From Candidatus Propionivibrio dominans (GTDB taxonomy: Bacteria; Pseudomonadota; Gammaproteobacteria; Burkholderiales; Rhodocyclaceae): DNA of 64,000 bases. A program made the translations under genes and the position numbers. Location of the stretch: positions 124,001 to 188,000 of the forward strand of contig JADJNC010000003.1 of NCBI GenBank assembly GCA_016709335.1, read 5' to 3'. The first letter of the stretch is position 1. Each line of letters begins with the position of its first letter. The notes below the pieces were generated by a model. It saw only the letters and a list, made by a program, of their open reading frames with translations, had not been told where the DNA came from and ran no database searches. This document shows, in pieces, positions 54,598 to 63,732 of the stretch.

Positions 54598-55395
54598 ATG
54601 AGCCAGCCTCAGCACTCGTCGCGCACGGGTACCGTTTATCTGGTCGGCAGCGGCCCTGGGGCCCTCGATTTGCTGACCCTGCGCGCCGCACGACTGATCG
54701 GCGAAGCCGACGCCGTCGTCTATGACCATCTGATCGCTGAAGGCGTCCTCGATCTGGTGCGTGCCGACGCTCAAAAAATCTATGTCGGCAAGGAATCTTC
54801 GAAGCATACGGTTCCGCAGGAGGAGCTCAACCTGTTGCTCGTGCGGCTGGCGCGTGAAGGCAAGAACGTGGTACGGTTGAAGGGTGGAGACCCCTTTATT
54901 TTCGGGCGCGGTGGCGAGGAAATTGAAACGCTGTTCGAGTTCGGTATCCCCTTCGAAGTCGTCCCCGGGGTGACTGCCGCCGCTGGCTGCGCCGCCTATG
55001 CTGGCATCCCGCTAACCCATCGCGATCATGCCCAGGTGGTGGTATTTGTGACCGGCCACCTCAGGGATGGCACTGTCAATCTTGACTGGCCGGCGCTGGC
55101 GCGGCCGAATCAAACGGTGGTTTTTTACATGGGGATTGGTGGCATCGGTGAAATATGTCGGCAGATGATCGCGCATGGCTTGCCGGCAACGCAACCGGCC
55201 GCCGTTGTCCAGAACGGCACATCGAATCGCCAGCAGGTGCTTGTTGCGGATCTAGATACTCTGGCCGGCAGGGTAAAAGAAGCCGGAATAAGCTCGCCGG
55301 CGCTGATCATTGTCGGCAAGGTGGTCAGCTTGCAGAAGAAGTTGGCCTGGTTCCCCCCCAAAGTCTTCTTGGCCGAACCGGTCTGCCATGATTAG
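54598..55395 (+). CDS. Uroporphyrinogen-III C-methyltransferase (SUMT; NirE/CobA)
   Basis: About 265 residues from ATG 54598 (AGGA upstream); the frame extends 11 codons further. Signatures: [39 protein letters not shown] and [23 protein letters not shown]. It methylates uroporphyrinogen III at C2 and C7 to precorrin-2, the entry to siroheme and heme d1. In this setting it is the NirE of the d1 pathway, though it could also serve NirB siroheme. Divergent from nirC-like, sharing an FNR-type box. Confidence 0.93.
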   Translation: MSQPQHSSRTGTVYLVGSGPGALDLLTLRAARLIGEADAVVYDHLIAEGVLDLVRADAQKIYVGKESSKHTVPQEELNLLLVRLAREGKNVVRLKGGDPFIFGRGGEEIETLFEFGIPFEVVPGVTAAAGCAAYAGIPLTHRDHAQVVVFVTGHLRDGTVNLDWPALARPNQTVVFYMGIGGIGEICRQMIAHGLPATQPAAVVQNGTSNRQQVLVADLDTLAGRVKEAGISSPALIIVGKVVSLQKKLAWFPPKVFLAEPVCHD

Positions 55396-55504
55396 CATCG
55401 AACAGTCCGGCCCCCAGGGAACCGCAGTCAGAATGCGGGATTTCCAAGCACTGTCGGGAAAAGCTCAATTACACTGGTGCGAGAATCGAGGGGTTCCAAT
55501 ATTC

Positions 55505-56086
55505 TTGAAATCACTATCTGCGCTGATCCTGTGCCTGACCTTGATGTTGACCGCTTGCTCGGAGCCTGCCCAGTTTAAATCAACCGACATTTCCGGTGCC
55601 GACTGGGGCAAGGATTTTGCGCTGGTCGATCACAATGGAATACCGCGCGGTCTGAAGGATTTTCGCGGCAAGGCGGTTCTGGTGTTTTTCGGTTATACCC
55701 AGTGCCCTGATGTCTGCCCGACCACACTCGCCTCGATGCGTGACGCACTCGCCCTTATGGGCGGGGATGCGAGCCGGGTACAGGTAGTGTTCATTACTCT
55801 TGACCCGGCGCGTGACAGTGCAGAATTGCTGGCTCAATACGTACCGGCATTCCACCCCAGTTTTCTCGGGCTGCGTGGCGACGAGGCCGGCACGGCCGAA
55901 CTGGCCAAGGACTTCAGAGTGTTTTACAGCAAGCAGGTGGGGACAACGCCGAACAGTTACAGTATTGACCACTCCACCGGCAGCTATGTTTTTGACCCAC
56001 AGGGCAGGCTCCGGCTGCTGGTCCGCCATGGCGAGATACCAGGTAATGTCGCTGCTGACCTGAAGCTTTTACTCGCCGGAAAATAG
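55505..56086 (+). CDS. SCO family copper chaperone (SCO1/SenC/PrrC)
   Basis: About 193 residues if the TTG at 55505 (GAGGGG upstream) is the start; this gives a clean lipoprotein signal (LKSLSALILCLTLMLTAC). An ATG at 55433 or 55388 is possible. The copper site is FFGYTQCPDVCPTTLASM (CxxxC) with the distal His in YSIDHSTGSYVFDPQG. SCO proteins deliver copper to the CuA centre of oxidases or maintain thiols. Here it lies between d1 genes and PCuAC/CtaA genes, suggesting CuA assembly for a heme-copper enzyme nearby. Confidence 0.9.
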   Translation: MKSLSALILCLTLMLTACSEPAQFKSTDISGADWGKDFALVDHNGIPRGLKDFRGKAVLVFFGYTQCPDVCPTTLASMRDALALMGGDASRVQVVFITLDPARDSAELLAQYVPAFHPSFLGLRGDEAGTAELAKDFRVFYSKQVGTTPNSYSIDHSTGSYVFDPQGRLRLLVRHGEIPGNVAADLKLLLAGK

Positions 56087-56104
56087 CCGTCCAGGAGACT
56101 CTTC

Positions 56105-56527
56105 ATGAAATGCAATCTTGTTCTACTCGCCCTTGTCTCGCAACTTGCCTTCTCTGCACCGAGCAGCGATGAAATCAATCTGGACGTCGGCACCCCGCCG
56201 GTGATGGTCGCCAGGCACACATTGACACAACGTTCCTCAAGACTGGTTCGCTTTTATGAAGCGGGCGTGATCGGTCTCGGTTACGACGGTATGGTAAAAA
56301 TGCACGACGGCAGTCGGCTGACACTGGTGCAACGACAGATTGCAGAAAAGCTGATCGATCAGGAAAATCCCGATCGCAACTCATTGATCTTTGCCCTTGC
56401 CGAAGCGCATGGCGGTAAAGAGGCCCAACCCGCTGCCCGAGCAGCCCAGGTAAAACGCTGGAAGGATCAGTTTCACTCAGGCTGGTGGATTGAAGAGGCC
56501 AATGGCAATTGGAGCAAGAAACCATAA
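56105..56527 (+). CDS. Secreted protein, possibly DUF1318 (YdbL-like)
   Basis: A 140-residue protein with signal MKCNLVLLALVSQLAFSAP. The region QRSSRLVRFYEAGVIGLGYDGMVKMHD recalls DUF1318/YdbL proteins, followed by LVQRQIAEKLIDQEN and a tryptophan-rich end (HSGWWIEEANGNW). The family match is by eye and uncertain. It is 18 bases downstream of SCO, preceded by AGGAGA, and so probably in the same operon. Confidence 0.6.
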   Translation: MKCNLVLLALVSQLAFSAPSSDEINLDVGTPPVMVARHTLTQRSSRLVRFYEAGVIGLGYDGMVKMHDGSRLTLVQRQIAEKLIDQENPDRNSLIFALAEAHGGKEAQPAARAAQVKRWKDQFHSGWWIEEANGNWSKKP

Positions 56528-56595
56528 TCTGATCGATTATGGCTGACAAGCGGCACAACAATGATTAATCAATATTTACCCAGGAGAAAAATTTC

Positions 56596-57066
56596 ATGAA
56601 AACTGTACGAAGCGTATTGCTAACGGCCCTGCTCGCCATGATGTCCGGCGCGGCAATGTCATCCGATGTCGATGTCAAGGCCGTCTGGGTCCGCGGCACA
56701 GTCTCCGGCCAGAAGGCGACGGGCGCTTTCATGGAAGTCACCAGCAAATCGGGTGCTACGCTCGTTGGTGCTTCCAGTCCTGTCGCTGGCGTTACGGAAA
56801 TCCACGAAATGAAGATGGTCGATGGTGTCATGCAGATGCGCGCCATCCCCCGCCTGGAGCTGCCCGCCGGCAAGCCGGTCAAGCTTGCTCCAGGGGGCTA
56901 TCACGTCATGCTGATGGATCTCAAACAGCCGCTCAAAGCAGGAGAGTCCGTGCCCCTGATCCTGACCGTCGAGGGCAAGGAGAAGAAAACTGAAACCATT
57001 GAAGTCAAGGGTGAAGTCCGTGATTTGACCGCTGCGCCCCTGTCGAGCCAGCCGATGAAGAACTGA
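56596..57066 (+). CDS. Periplasmic copper chaperone PCu(A)C
   Basis: A 156-residue precursor with AGGAG before the ATG and signal MKTVRSVLLTALLAMMSGAAMS. The copper-binding pattern H-x-M-x10-M-x21-H-x-M is seen as EIHEMKMVDGVMQM followed by GGYHVMLMDL. It loads Cu(I) into CuA sites together with SCO proteins. Third in the SCO, DUF1318-like, PCuAC row. Confidence 0.92.
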   Translation: MKTVRSVLLTALLAMMSGAAMSSDVDVKAVWVRGTVSGQKATGAFMEVTSKSGATLVGASSPVAGVTEIHEMKMVDGVMQMRAIPRLELPAGKPVKLAPGGYHVMLMDLKQPLKAGESVPLILTVEGKEKKTETIEVKGEVRDLTAAPLSSQPMKN

Positions 57067-57090
57067 TACTCTTCGGCACGTACGCGCTCT

Positions 57091-58068
57091 TCATCGCGTA
57101 TCAGGATTCAAGGCGGGGGAGCCGCTGTGTCGTTGCCTTAGGCTTAGCTGTCGCTGCAGGTTGACCACTGCGGCCAGCAGCAACGCCGTAAATGCGCCGT
57201 GGCTGACCACCAACCACAGGCTGAGTCCGCTGCTAACCGTCAACCCACCCAGCCCGAATACGACAAGCAGCAGGAACAGCACTGCCGAGGCTGACGCCCT
57301 CGTTTCCTCTTGTCTGAGCGTCTGCAGACTGGCCACAGCAAGGAGCAGGACAGCGGCGAGCGCCACATAACGATGCAGCAGATGGAGAGTTACGCCACCA
57401 AGGTCACCGGGCATTGGTGCGGCCGATAGCCTGACCCATGTATTCAGCGCTGGCCAGCCTGCTGCCGACGGCCACCACACGCCATTGCAGTCTGGCAGGG
57501 TGGCACAGGCAATGGCGGCGTAGCTGGCACCCATCCATGCCCCCAGCATGACGGTGAGGAAAAGTGATACGACCCCGAGCCGCAGGATTACGCTCGTCTT
57601 TCCTGGCTTTCCCATTTCAGGAAAGGTGTCAGTGGATAAAACCACACGCCAGGATAAAATAACCAGGCCGAGTCCGCCCATGATATTGAGAAAACCGACC
57701 AGCGATAGCCGAGGATCGGAACTCCAGAAGCCAAGAATCGCCAATAGCGACATCAGCAGCAGGAGCAACAAGGCCTGTTTACAAGCGGGCTGAATCGGCT
57801 GTGGCCGCAGGCAGCGCCAGACAAGAAAGCAGGCCAGTAGCAGGGAAATCGATGCGCTGATGCGGTGCAGTACCCTGAACAGTCCGAAATGAAGCCTTTG
57901 CGGTTCTCGGGACAGCACCTGAGCGTAACACGCCGGCCAATCGCTACAGCCCAGGCCGGCGCCCTCGAGACGCATGAAGGCACTGACCACCAGCACCATC
58001 AGGGTCAAGCCGGTCAGGCACTGAGCAATGAGCCTGATTTGCCTCAAACGACCATCAACGATATCCAT
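57091..58068 (-). CDS. COX15/CtaA family protein, second paralog
   Basis: A 325-residue membrane protein with about eight helices. Likely heme-ligand histidines are in VLHRISASISLLLA, HLLHRYVALAAV and VSHGAFTALLL. Two cysteine pairs face the outside: GLGCSDWPACYAQ (after helix 1) and ACATLPDCNGVWW, as in Bacillus-type CtaA. It is shorter and more divergent than the upstream copy, so it may be a heme A synthase or an accessory. It starts on the last base of the upstream gene stop (TGATG), so the pair is co-translated. Confidence 0.85.
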   Translation of the reverse strand: MDIVDGRLRQIRLIAQCLTGLTLMVLVVSAFMRLEGAGLGCSDWPACYAQVLSREPQRLHFGLFRVLHRISASISLLLACFLVWRCLRPQPIQPACKQALLLLLLMSLLAILGFWSSDPRLSLVGFLNIMGGLGLVILSWRVVLSTDTFPEMGKPGKTSVILRLGVVSLFLTVMLGAWMGASYAAIACATLPDCNGVWWPSAAGWPALNTWVRLSAAPMPGDLGGVTLHLLHRYVALAAVLLLAVASLQTLRQEETRASASAVLFLLLVVFGLGGLTVSSGLSLWLVVSHGAFTALLLAAVVNLQRQLSLRQRHSGSPALNPDTR

Positions 58069-59117
58069 CAGGCGGTAGCGAGCGACGTACGCGCAACCCG
58101 TAACTCGTGATTAAGCCAGATCAGTGCGGCAAAAACGAGCATCGATCCCCCCTGATGTGCTGCGCCCAAGGCGACGGGAACCGCCAGCAGAAGCGTTGCA
58201 ATACCAAGCGATATCTGAATGGCCAGAGCCGCGAGCAACAAGGTGGCGGCTAGCCGTGCCCGGCTTGAAACGTCGGCGGCTCTGATTTGTAGAAAAAACC
58301 ATGGTACCAGCAAGGCCAGCAACCATGCACCCAGACGGTGATCAAACTGAACCAGCGCCATGTTGTTGAAGAAGTTGAGGTACCACGGATCGATAATGAA
58401 ACTTTCCGGCGGAAGAATGTGGCCGTTCATCAGCGGAAAGGTGTTGTAAGCCTTGCCGGCTCGAATGCCCGCCACAAAGCCACCGGTAATGACCGTGTAG
58501 AAAGACAGGACGGCGAGCAGAAACCCGGTACGCTGCAGTTTTCTCAATGCCGCACTCGCTGTTTCGCGGTGTCGTTCCACCAGCAAACCAAGCGCCACCC
58601 ACATCATTGAGATGAAAAGCAGGAAGGCCAGCGACAAATGGGCAGTCAGGCGAAACTGGCTTACCCGGGGATCATCCACCAAACCGCTTTTGACCATGTA
58701 CCAGCCCATCGCTCCTTGTAGCCCGCCAAGCAAAAAAATGCCCAGCAGCTTGGGTATCAGGGGGGGGGCGATCTTTCGCCGTAACCAGAAGTAGAGGAAT
58801 GGCAGGAGGAAGACGACCCCGATCAGCCTTCCCAATACACGATGCCAGTATTCCCAGAAGAATATTCCCTTGAACTCGTCAAGCGCCATCTGGTGATTGA
58901 CTTTTTGATACTCGGGCGTTTTCTTATACTTCTCGAAGGTCTCGTTCCATTCGGCCTGATTTAGTGGAGGAACCACGCCGACGATGGGTTGCCATTCAAC
59001 GATCGACAGCCCGGAATGTGTAAGCCGCGTGACCCCGCCAACCACAAGAATGGCAAAGACCATGGCGCTACAGATAAACAACCAGAGGGCAAGCTGTCGC
59101 CGATCGTTTCTGTCCAT
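58068..59117 (-). CDS. ctaA: Heme A synthase, COX15/CtaA type
   Basis: A 349-residue membrane protein with eight helices. Marks: VGGVTRLTHSGLSIVEWQPI at the N-terminus, FFWEYWHRVLGRLIG, LTAHLSLAFLLF, QFDHRLGAWLLA and ALGAAHQGGSMLV, giving the conserved histidines. It oxidises the C8 methyl of heme O to make heme A. The CtaB (heme O synthase) partner and oxidase subunit I are not in the window. Its presence with SCO and PCuAC beside NO genes suggests that the heme-copper enzyme starting at 63.7 kb uses heme A-type cofactors (inference). Confidence 0.92.
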   Translation of the reverse strand: MDRNDRRQLALWLFICSAMVFAILVVGGVTRLTHSGLSIVEWQPIVGVVPPLNQAEWNETFEKYKKTPEYQKVNHQMALDEFKGIFFWEYWHRVLGRLIGVVFLLPFLYFWLRRKIAPPLIPKLLGIFLLGGLQGAMGWYMVKSGLVDDPRVSQFRLTAHLSLAFLLFISMMWVALGLLVERHRETASAALRKLQRTGFLLAVLSFYTVITGGFVAGIRAGKAYNTFPLMNGHILPPESFIIDPWYLNFFNNMALVQFDHRLGAWLLALLVPWFFLQIRAADVSSRARLAATLLLAALAIQISLGIATLLLAVPVALGAAHQGGSMLVFAALIWLNHELRVARTSLATA

Positions 59118-59613
59118 AGCAACTCCAAAAGAAAAATGTTATCCGACGAATTATAGAATTATTTGCTAGCGCGATGTTCCACAACCCTCTGACTTTTGAT
59201 CGGTTATGAACCCGTATGAATCGCCGATCGGGTCGTACGATCATTTCACCCTGTCAAGAAAATCAATGTTCAACGGGGAAGATATGCCCTCATGACGAAC
59301 CATCTATTTTCTGTTGGTTAATCAGAACCGTTCCGGGGGGCGATAAATTCCGTTCTAGATTATTGGCTTTGGCGGGCTTTATCTCGACCGCCGCGGGATC
59401 CTCGCGTATCTGCGTTCCAATCGCCCACTGATACCAATTAGCCGCTTCACGATCAACTCGGCTCGCGGTGCCGAAACGGCCGGGAGCCATTTCCGCACAT
59501 CTTATTGAAGGGTCTTGCGGGCGACAATACTTGCACCCTCCCTGGGCTTAGGGGTTTCAATGGAATTTTTTTGCCACTTCAGTACCTTTATAAAATCAGG
59601 AGTTTGGTAACGG
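59118..59613. other. Intergenic region with no recognised gene
   Basis: About 500 bases between the ctaA start and the end of nnrS copy 2. The first 100 bases presumably hold the ctaA promoter. A 66-codon minus frame at 59290-59490 (with RVDREAANWYQWAIG) is somewhat protein-like but unmatched and has no ribosome site; it may be a fragment. Confidence 0.35.
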
Positions 59614-60825
59614 TTATCCTGGCTTGCCGTCAAGCCGGGGACGCGTCAATATCGGCCAGTACCGCACTGCATATAGACCAAACGCGGCGGCCCAAAGCAC
59701 CCCGGACAGCTCAATACTTGCCATGTACAGACTGGGTGTCGCGATGCCGCCGAAGACGCGAATAATCACCGCGGCTTGTATCAGCAGAAACATGGCAATC
59801 TCAAAGTGGTCTGCCCGCAGAGGTCTCCCGGTATGCCCGCGGGCTGTGCGAGTCATCATGCCCAGCGTCAATCCGCCAATCGCACCAACTGTCAGTGCAT
59901 GAACGGCAAATGACCCCGCCAGAAGGTCCATGGCTGTCAGGCCACGTAGCAAGAGATACACAACGATCCATCCATAGGCGGCATGAAGCACCCAGACCAG
60001 CGGCGCAGCCAGCGCACGCCACGGTTTCCACAGAAAGAGGCGCCAGCCATGAGCCAGTGCACCGATCAGCGCGACCATGGCGATGACGGTCTGAGGCAGT
60101 TGCAGAACATCTGCTGCGAATAACAGGATTACGGTACCCAAGGCGAGTTTTTCCGCCAGCGGGTGGCGCGTTGCATTGGTGCCTGGAACGCCGTTGTTGG
60201 TGAACATCGGTATCACTCGGCCACCGATGACCACCATGATGAACAAGATCACGTCCAGCGCCAGTTGCAGTCCCAGAAGGGGCGACAATTCAAAACTTCC
60301 ACGCAAAGCTAGATGTACAGTAACGATTAGCGCACTCATCAGCACCAGCAATCCCACAAAAAAGTAATTGCGGGTATTGCGCGCTCGTATCAACGGAATA
60401 GCGATTGCCACCGCAACTGCGGCAGGAAATGCTGCATTGACCAGAGCAGCCGCCAGGAACCAGGGCGTCAGCACCAAAATCCTGCCGCCGACCCAGAGAG
60501 CAGCCAATGCCATCAATGGCACGCCGCTTGGGGTGGGCTGATTCGTCCACGCGCGAACGGCCGTTAGCAAAAAGCCGGCGATGACCGCTGTCGTGTAGCC
60601 AAAGATCATCTCGTGGCCATGCCAAAGCGGGCTCGGCAGATACCCGGGAATCAGTCCCGAGAATTGTGCGCCCCAGAGCAACACGCTGAAGGCGCTGAAA
60701 AGGCTCGCCAGCAAGTAAAACGGGCGAAACCCTAAATTCCATAACGCGAAACCCTGAGAGGCCACTGGATATTCAGGCTGTGCGGGTTGATGAAGGGGCA
60801 GTTCGTTCATGGTGGACTCTGACAT
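59614..60825 (-). CDS. nnrS: NnrS family protein, copy 2
   Basis: 403 residues from ATG 60825 (MSESTMNELPLHQPAQPE), 34 bases after the ccoG stop; the longer upstream frame overlaps ccoG. Same features as copy 1 at 30881: HGHEMIFGY, GGRVIPMFTNNG and GGLTLGMMTR. NnrS relieves NO stress. The arrangement ccoG-nnrS divergent from nsrR with a palindromic operator between suggests NsrR control. This is likely the parental copy because its upstream ccoG is (nearly) complete. Confidence 0.94.
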   Translation of the reverse strand: MSESTMNELPLHQPAQPEYPVASQGFALWNLGFRPFYLLASLFSAFSVLLWGAQFSGLIPGYLPSPLWHGHEMIFGYTTAVIAGFLLTAVRAWTNQPTPSGVPLMALAALWVGGRILVLTPWFLAAALVNAAFPAAVAVAIAIPLIRARNTRNYFFVGLLVLMSALIVTVHLALRGSFELSPLLGLQLALDVILFIMVVIGGRVIPMFTNNGVPGTNATRHPLAEKLALGTVILLFAADVLQLPQTVIAMVALIGALAHGWRLFLWKPWRALAAPLVWVLHAAYGWIVVYLLLRGLTAMDLLAGSFAVHALTVGAIGGLTLGMMTRTARGHTGRPLRADHFEIAMFLLIQAAVIIRVFGGIATPSLYMASIELSGVLWAAAFGLYAVRYWPILTRPRLDGKPG

Positions 60826-60859
60826 TCCTTTTCTTTGAATGCGTTGCAAAATTCTTCCG

Positions 60860-62265
60860 TCATGGCATCCAGAATTTCGATTTCTCTGTGACTGCAACCG
60901 CAGGGTCACTGACATCCTCAACAGTGAACAGGATCGGACTCGAACCTGATTTGGCCGAGTCCGGGTCGGCAATGACAGCGATAGTCTGACTGCCAATACC
61001 ACCACCTGTTACGGTTATTTCATCGTTGGTTACCAAGCGGAGGCCTTCAACGCCGGAGATGCTGATGTGAAAAGTCCGAGTTTGGTCACCCGTGTTCAGG
61101 ATTTTCATTTGATAGGAATTTTCGATCCCGCCGTTGTCGGCTTCGCGTGATAGTGTGCTGTGATCCTTCAACACATTGACTTTCAGCGGGACTCTTGTGG
61201 CCAGTGACCAGGCGGTTACCCCGGAGAGCAGCAACAGAATCCCGCTGTAAATCATCACTCTTGGCCGGAAAGCCCTTCTCACGATATCCATGGGTTTATA
61301 GCGCTTGCTTACAGCGTTTTCCGTTGAGTAGCGGATCAGGCCACGCGGATAATCCAGCTTGTCCATTACCGTATCGCACGCATCAATACAGGCCGCGCAA
61401 CCGATGCACTCATTCTGTAAGCCGTTACGGATGTCGATGCCTGTGGGACACACCTGGACGCAAATGCCGCAGTCGACGCAATCACCCAGTCCCTGCGACT
61501 GAGGATCGACACCTTTTGCGCGTGCCCCGCGTGACTCACCCCGTGCGGTGTCGTAAGCGATAATCAACGTGTCGGGATCAAACATGACAAACTGAAAGCG
61601 TGCGTAAGGGCAGATCTGGCGGCACATCTGCTCGCGCAGGAAACCGGCATTGCCATAGGTAGCCAAGGCGTAGAAGCCAACCCAGAAAGCCGACCAGGCC
61701 TCCGGTGACAGGAAAAGATATCCTGAGCAAGAACGCGAATCGGTGTGAAATAGCCGACGAAGGTAAACCCAGTCCAGAACGAAAACAGAATCCAGGCGGC
61801 GTGCTTGGCGGTCTTGATCTTCAGCTTGTGAAGTGTCCATGGAGCAGCATCAAGTTTGATACGTTGCGGCCGCTCACCTTCGATCACTTTTTCAAACCAC
61901 ATGAAGATTTCCGTGTAGACGGTTTGCGGGCAGGAATATCCACACCACAGGCGTCCCGCTACGGCGGTAAACAAGAACAGGGCGAGCGCACTCAGAACCA
62001 TCAAGAGAACCAGATAGATCGTGTCCTGCGGCCACAGCACGAGATCAAAGAAGTAGAACTTGCGCTTGTCGATATCAAGCAGGATGGCTTGTCGACCATG
62101 CCAAGGTAGCCAGCAAAGACCGTAGAAAACGATCTGGGTCAGCCAGACGAAAACCCACCGCCAGCGCGCAAACAGGCCGCTGATTGATCGCGGATAAACT
62201 TTACCCTCTTGATCTAAGACCGGCTTGATCGGGATGATTTTCCTGAGTGCTGACTGCTGCGGCAT
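60860..62265 (-). pseudogene. ccoG: CcoG/RdxA-type Fe-S membrane protein, single-base frameshift
   Basis: From ATG 62265 (MPQQSALRKIIPIKPVLD) one frame gives the N-terminal membrane part (GRLWCGYSCPQTVYTEIFMW); a second frame gives the rest (TYGNAGFLREQMCRQICPYA; CVDCGICVQVCPTGIDIRNG; ECIGCAACIDACD) and a C-terminal periplasmic domain. The break is at 61713-61716, a run of four A on plus; a fifth A restores the frame at AQDIFFLSPEAW and gives 468 residues, a normal length. CcoG reduces copper during cbb3 oxidase assembly. It is either a homopolymer error or true damage. Confidence 0.9.
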
Positions 62266-62316
62266 TTTTATTCCGGACGCTACGATATAAATGGATTGCG
62301 CTGACGAATTGCAATA

Positions 62317-62337
62317 AGATATAAATAATTTGTATCT
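62317..62337. promoter_or_regulatory. Near-perfect palindrome, probable NsrR operator
   Basis: AGATAtAAAT and ATTTgTATCT are complementary arms around one central A; only three of 21 positions break symmetry. With its flanks it resembles the enteric NsrR site (AAGATGYATTT palindrome). It lies between the divergent ccoG-nnrS and nsrR genes, 60 bases before the nsrR start, in the promoter zone of both. Confidence 0.75.
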
Positions 62338-62396
62338 ACATACTATCAAGCATCCATCACATAAGCAATAAATTCAATGAATCTTATAGGAGCGCC

Positions 62397-62876
62397 ATGC
62401 GACTTAGTACCTTTTCGGATTACAACCTGCGCGTACTGATGTATCTGGGAGTTCAATCGGACCGTCTGGCGACAATTGCAGAAATTGCGGACGCCCATAA
62501 GATTTCTGAAAGTCACCTGATGAAAGTGGTGCATCAGCTCGGGCGCAGTGGGTATATTGAGACCGTTCGCGGCAAAGGCGGGGGCATGCGCCTGGCTACC
62601 GCGCCGAAGGAAATTGTATTGGGGAATGTGATCCGTCAGACCGAAGGTGAAATTGCAATGGCCGAGTGTTTCACGGAAAAATCCGCTTGTCGCATTGAGC
62701 CTGCGTGCCGTTTGAAAAGCATTCTTGGCGAAGCATTAAGTGCCTTGTTCCTGGTGCTTGATGACTACACGCTGGCCGATCTCCTGGAAAAACCGCAAGA
62801 CCACCTAAAAGCTATTCGTTGGAGAGAAAGTACGTCTTCGGTACATCGTACGGATTACTCAGAATTCGCCAAATAA
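62397..62876 (+). CDS. nsrR: NO-sensing Rrf2 family repressor NsrR
   Basis: A 159-residue Rrf2 regulator. The winged helix includes IAEIADAHKISESHLMKVVHQLGRSGYIETVRGKGGGMRLA. Three cysteines for the Fe-S cluster are in AECFTEKSACRIEPACRLK (C-x6-C-x5-C). The start ATG has TAGGAG upstream. NsrR represses NO-detoxifying genes until NO attacks its cluster. Likely targets here are nsrR itself, ccoG-nnrS and perhaps the hemerythrin gene downstream. Confidence 0.93.
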   Translation: MRLSTFSDYNLRVLMYLGVQSDRLATIAEIADAHKISESHLMKVVHQLGRSGYIETVRGKGGGMRLATAPKEIVLGNVIRQTEGEIAMAECFTEKSACRIEPACRLKSILGEALSALFLVLDDYTLADLLEKPQDHLKAIRWRESTSSVHRTDYSEFAK

Positions 62877-63043
62877 GGCGACAAAATTCCGCCTGTAACC
62901 CGCATAAATACAGGTAGTGTTGTCGACTAATCAAGCGACGGCTGAGTAAATCAAGTTTATCGAGTTATAGATAAACGGACGATGGCACAACCGTATTCTC
63001 AAATGTCTTGCGTCCGCGCATTAATGAAGATGCAACTATCGAC

Positions 63044-63433
63044 ATGAAGCGACATCAAAAATTGCAGGAACTTTCCCGCCAGCACCACGGTGCGTTGCAG
63101 TTGGCGCTGAAAGCCAGACGCGCTGCACTGTCGGAGGATCAAACACAGATAAAAGTTTTATCAGCGGCTTGTTTCGCTGCATTTTACGCACAGCTGGACC
63201 CCCATTTTGCGGTTGAAGAGAACACCTTGCTGCATATCCTGCGCACCGCCAGTGAAGACAAACTCGTGGCACGGCTTGAATGCGATCACAAGGAACTTCG
63301 CCGTCTTTCAGTTCAATTACAGCAACCTGCCGCCATGACCTTGCTTAGTTTTGCCGAACTCCTGGCGTCCCATGTGCGTTTTGAAGAGCGCGAGATGTTT
63401 GTGGTTCTGGAAGCGCTATTAGACGGCAAATAA
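63044..63433 (+). CDS. Hemerythrin-like HHE domain protein
   Basis: About 129 residues from ATG 63044 (MKRHQKLQELSRQHHGAL); a TTG 12 codons earlier is possible. The four-helix iron site is visible: QELSRQHHGAL, LDPHFAVEENTLL, CDHKELRRL and SHVRFEEREMF provide His and Glu ligands. Such proteins bind or sense O2/NO or help repair Fe-S damage. A half-site aagatgca just upstream (63027) recalls the NsrR motif. It lies 168 bases after nsrR. Confidence 0.85.
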   Translation: MKRHQKLQELSRQHHGALQLALKARRAALSEDQTQIKVLSAACFAAFYAQLDPHFAVEENTLLHILRTASEDKLVARLECDHKELRRLSVQLQQPAAMTLLSFAELLASHVRFEEREMFVVLEALLDGK

Positions 63434-63593
63434 AAATTCCAATGAATTTTGATACGGGGCGAAGGGATTGCAGTTGTTTCTTAAACGCCACACACGCCAC
63501 GCACTTGCTGACGTGAAATCATTAAGAAATTAAGAAATTGAGCAGCGAAAATTACTATTTGTTTATCAAGTTTACTAATGACTTATCAAGCTT

Positions 63594-63607
63594 TTGATGT
63601 AGATCAA
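63594..63607 (+). promoter_or_regulatory. Perfect FNR/DNR/NnrR-type box
   Basis: TTGATgtagATCAA is an exact match to the TTGAT-N4-ATCAA palindrome. It is 126 bases before the small membrane protein gene, a normal distance for an activator site of an operon with a leader. It is the best such site in the window. The gap 63434-63732 otherwise has no gene. Confidence 0.78.
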
Positions 63608-63732
63608 TTTACATTACTCCGAAGGGAAGTAGACTTGGATGGATAGTCTATGTTCTTCGAGCAAGGAATAGACTTCTGTTCAAAAAAGCCAATCGTGCGC
63701 TGTATGCGCCAATCATGATGGAGGGTAGGAAC

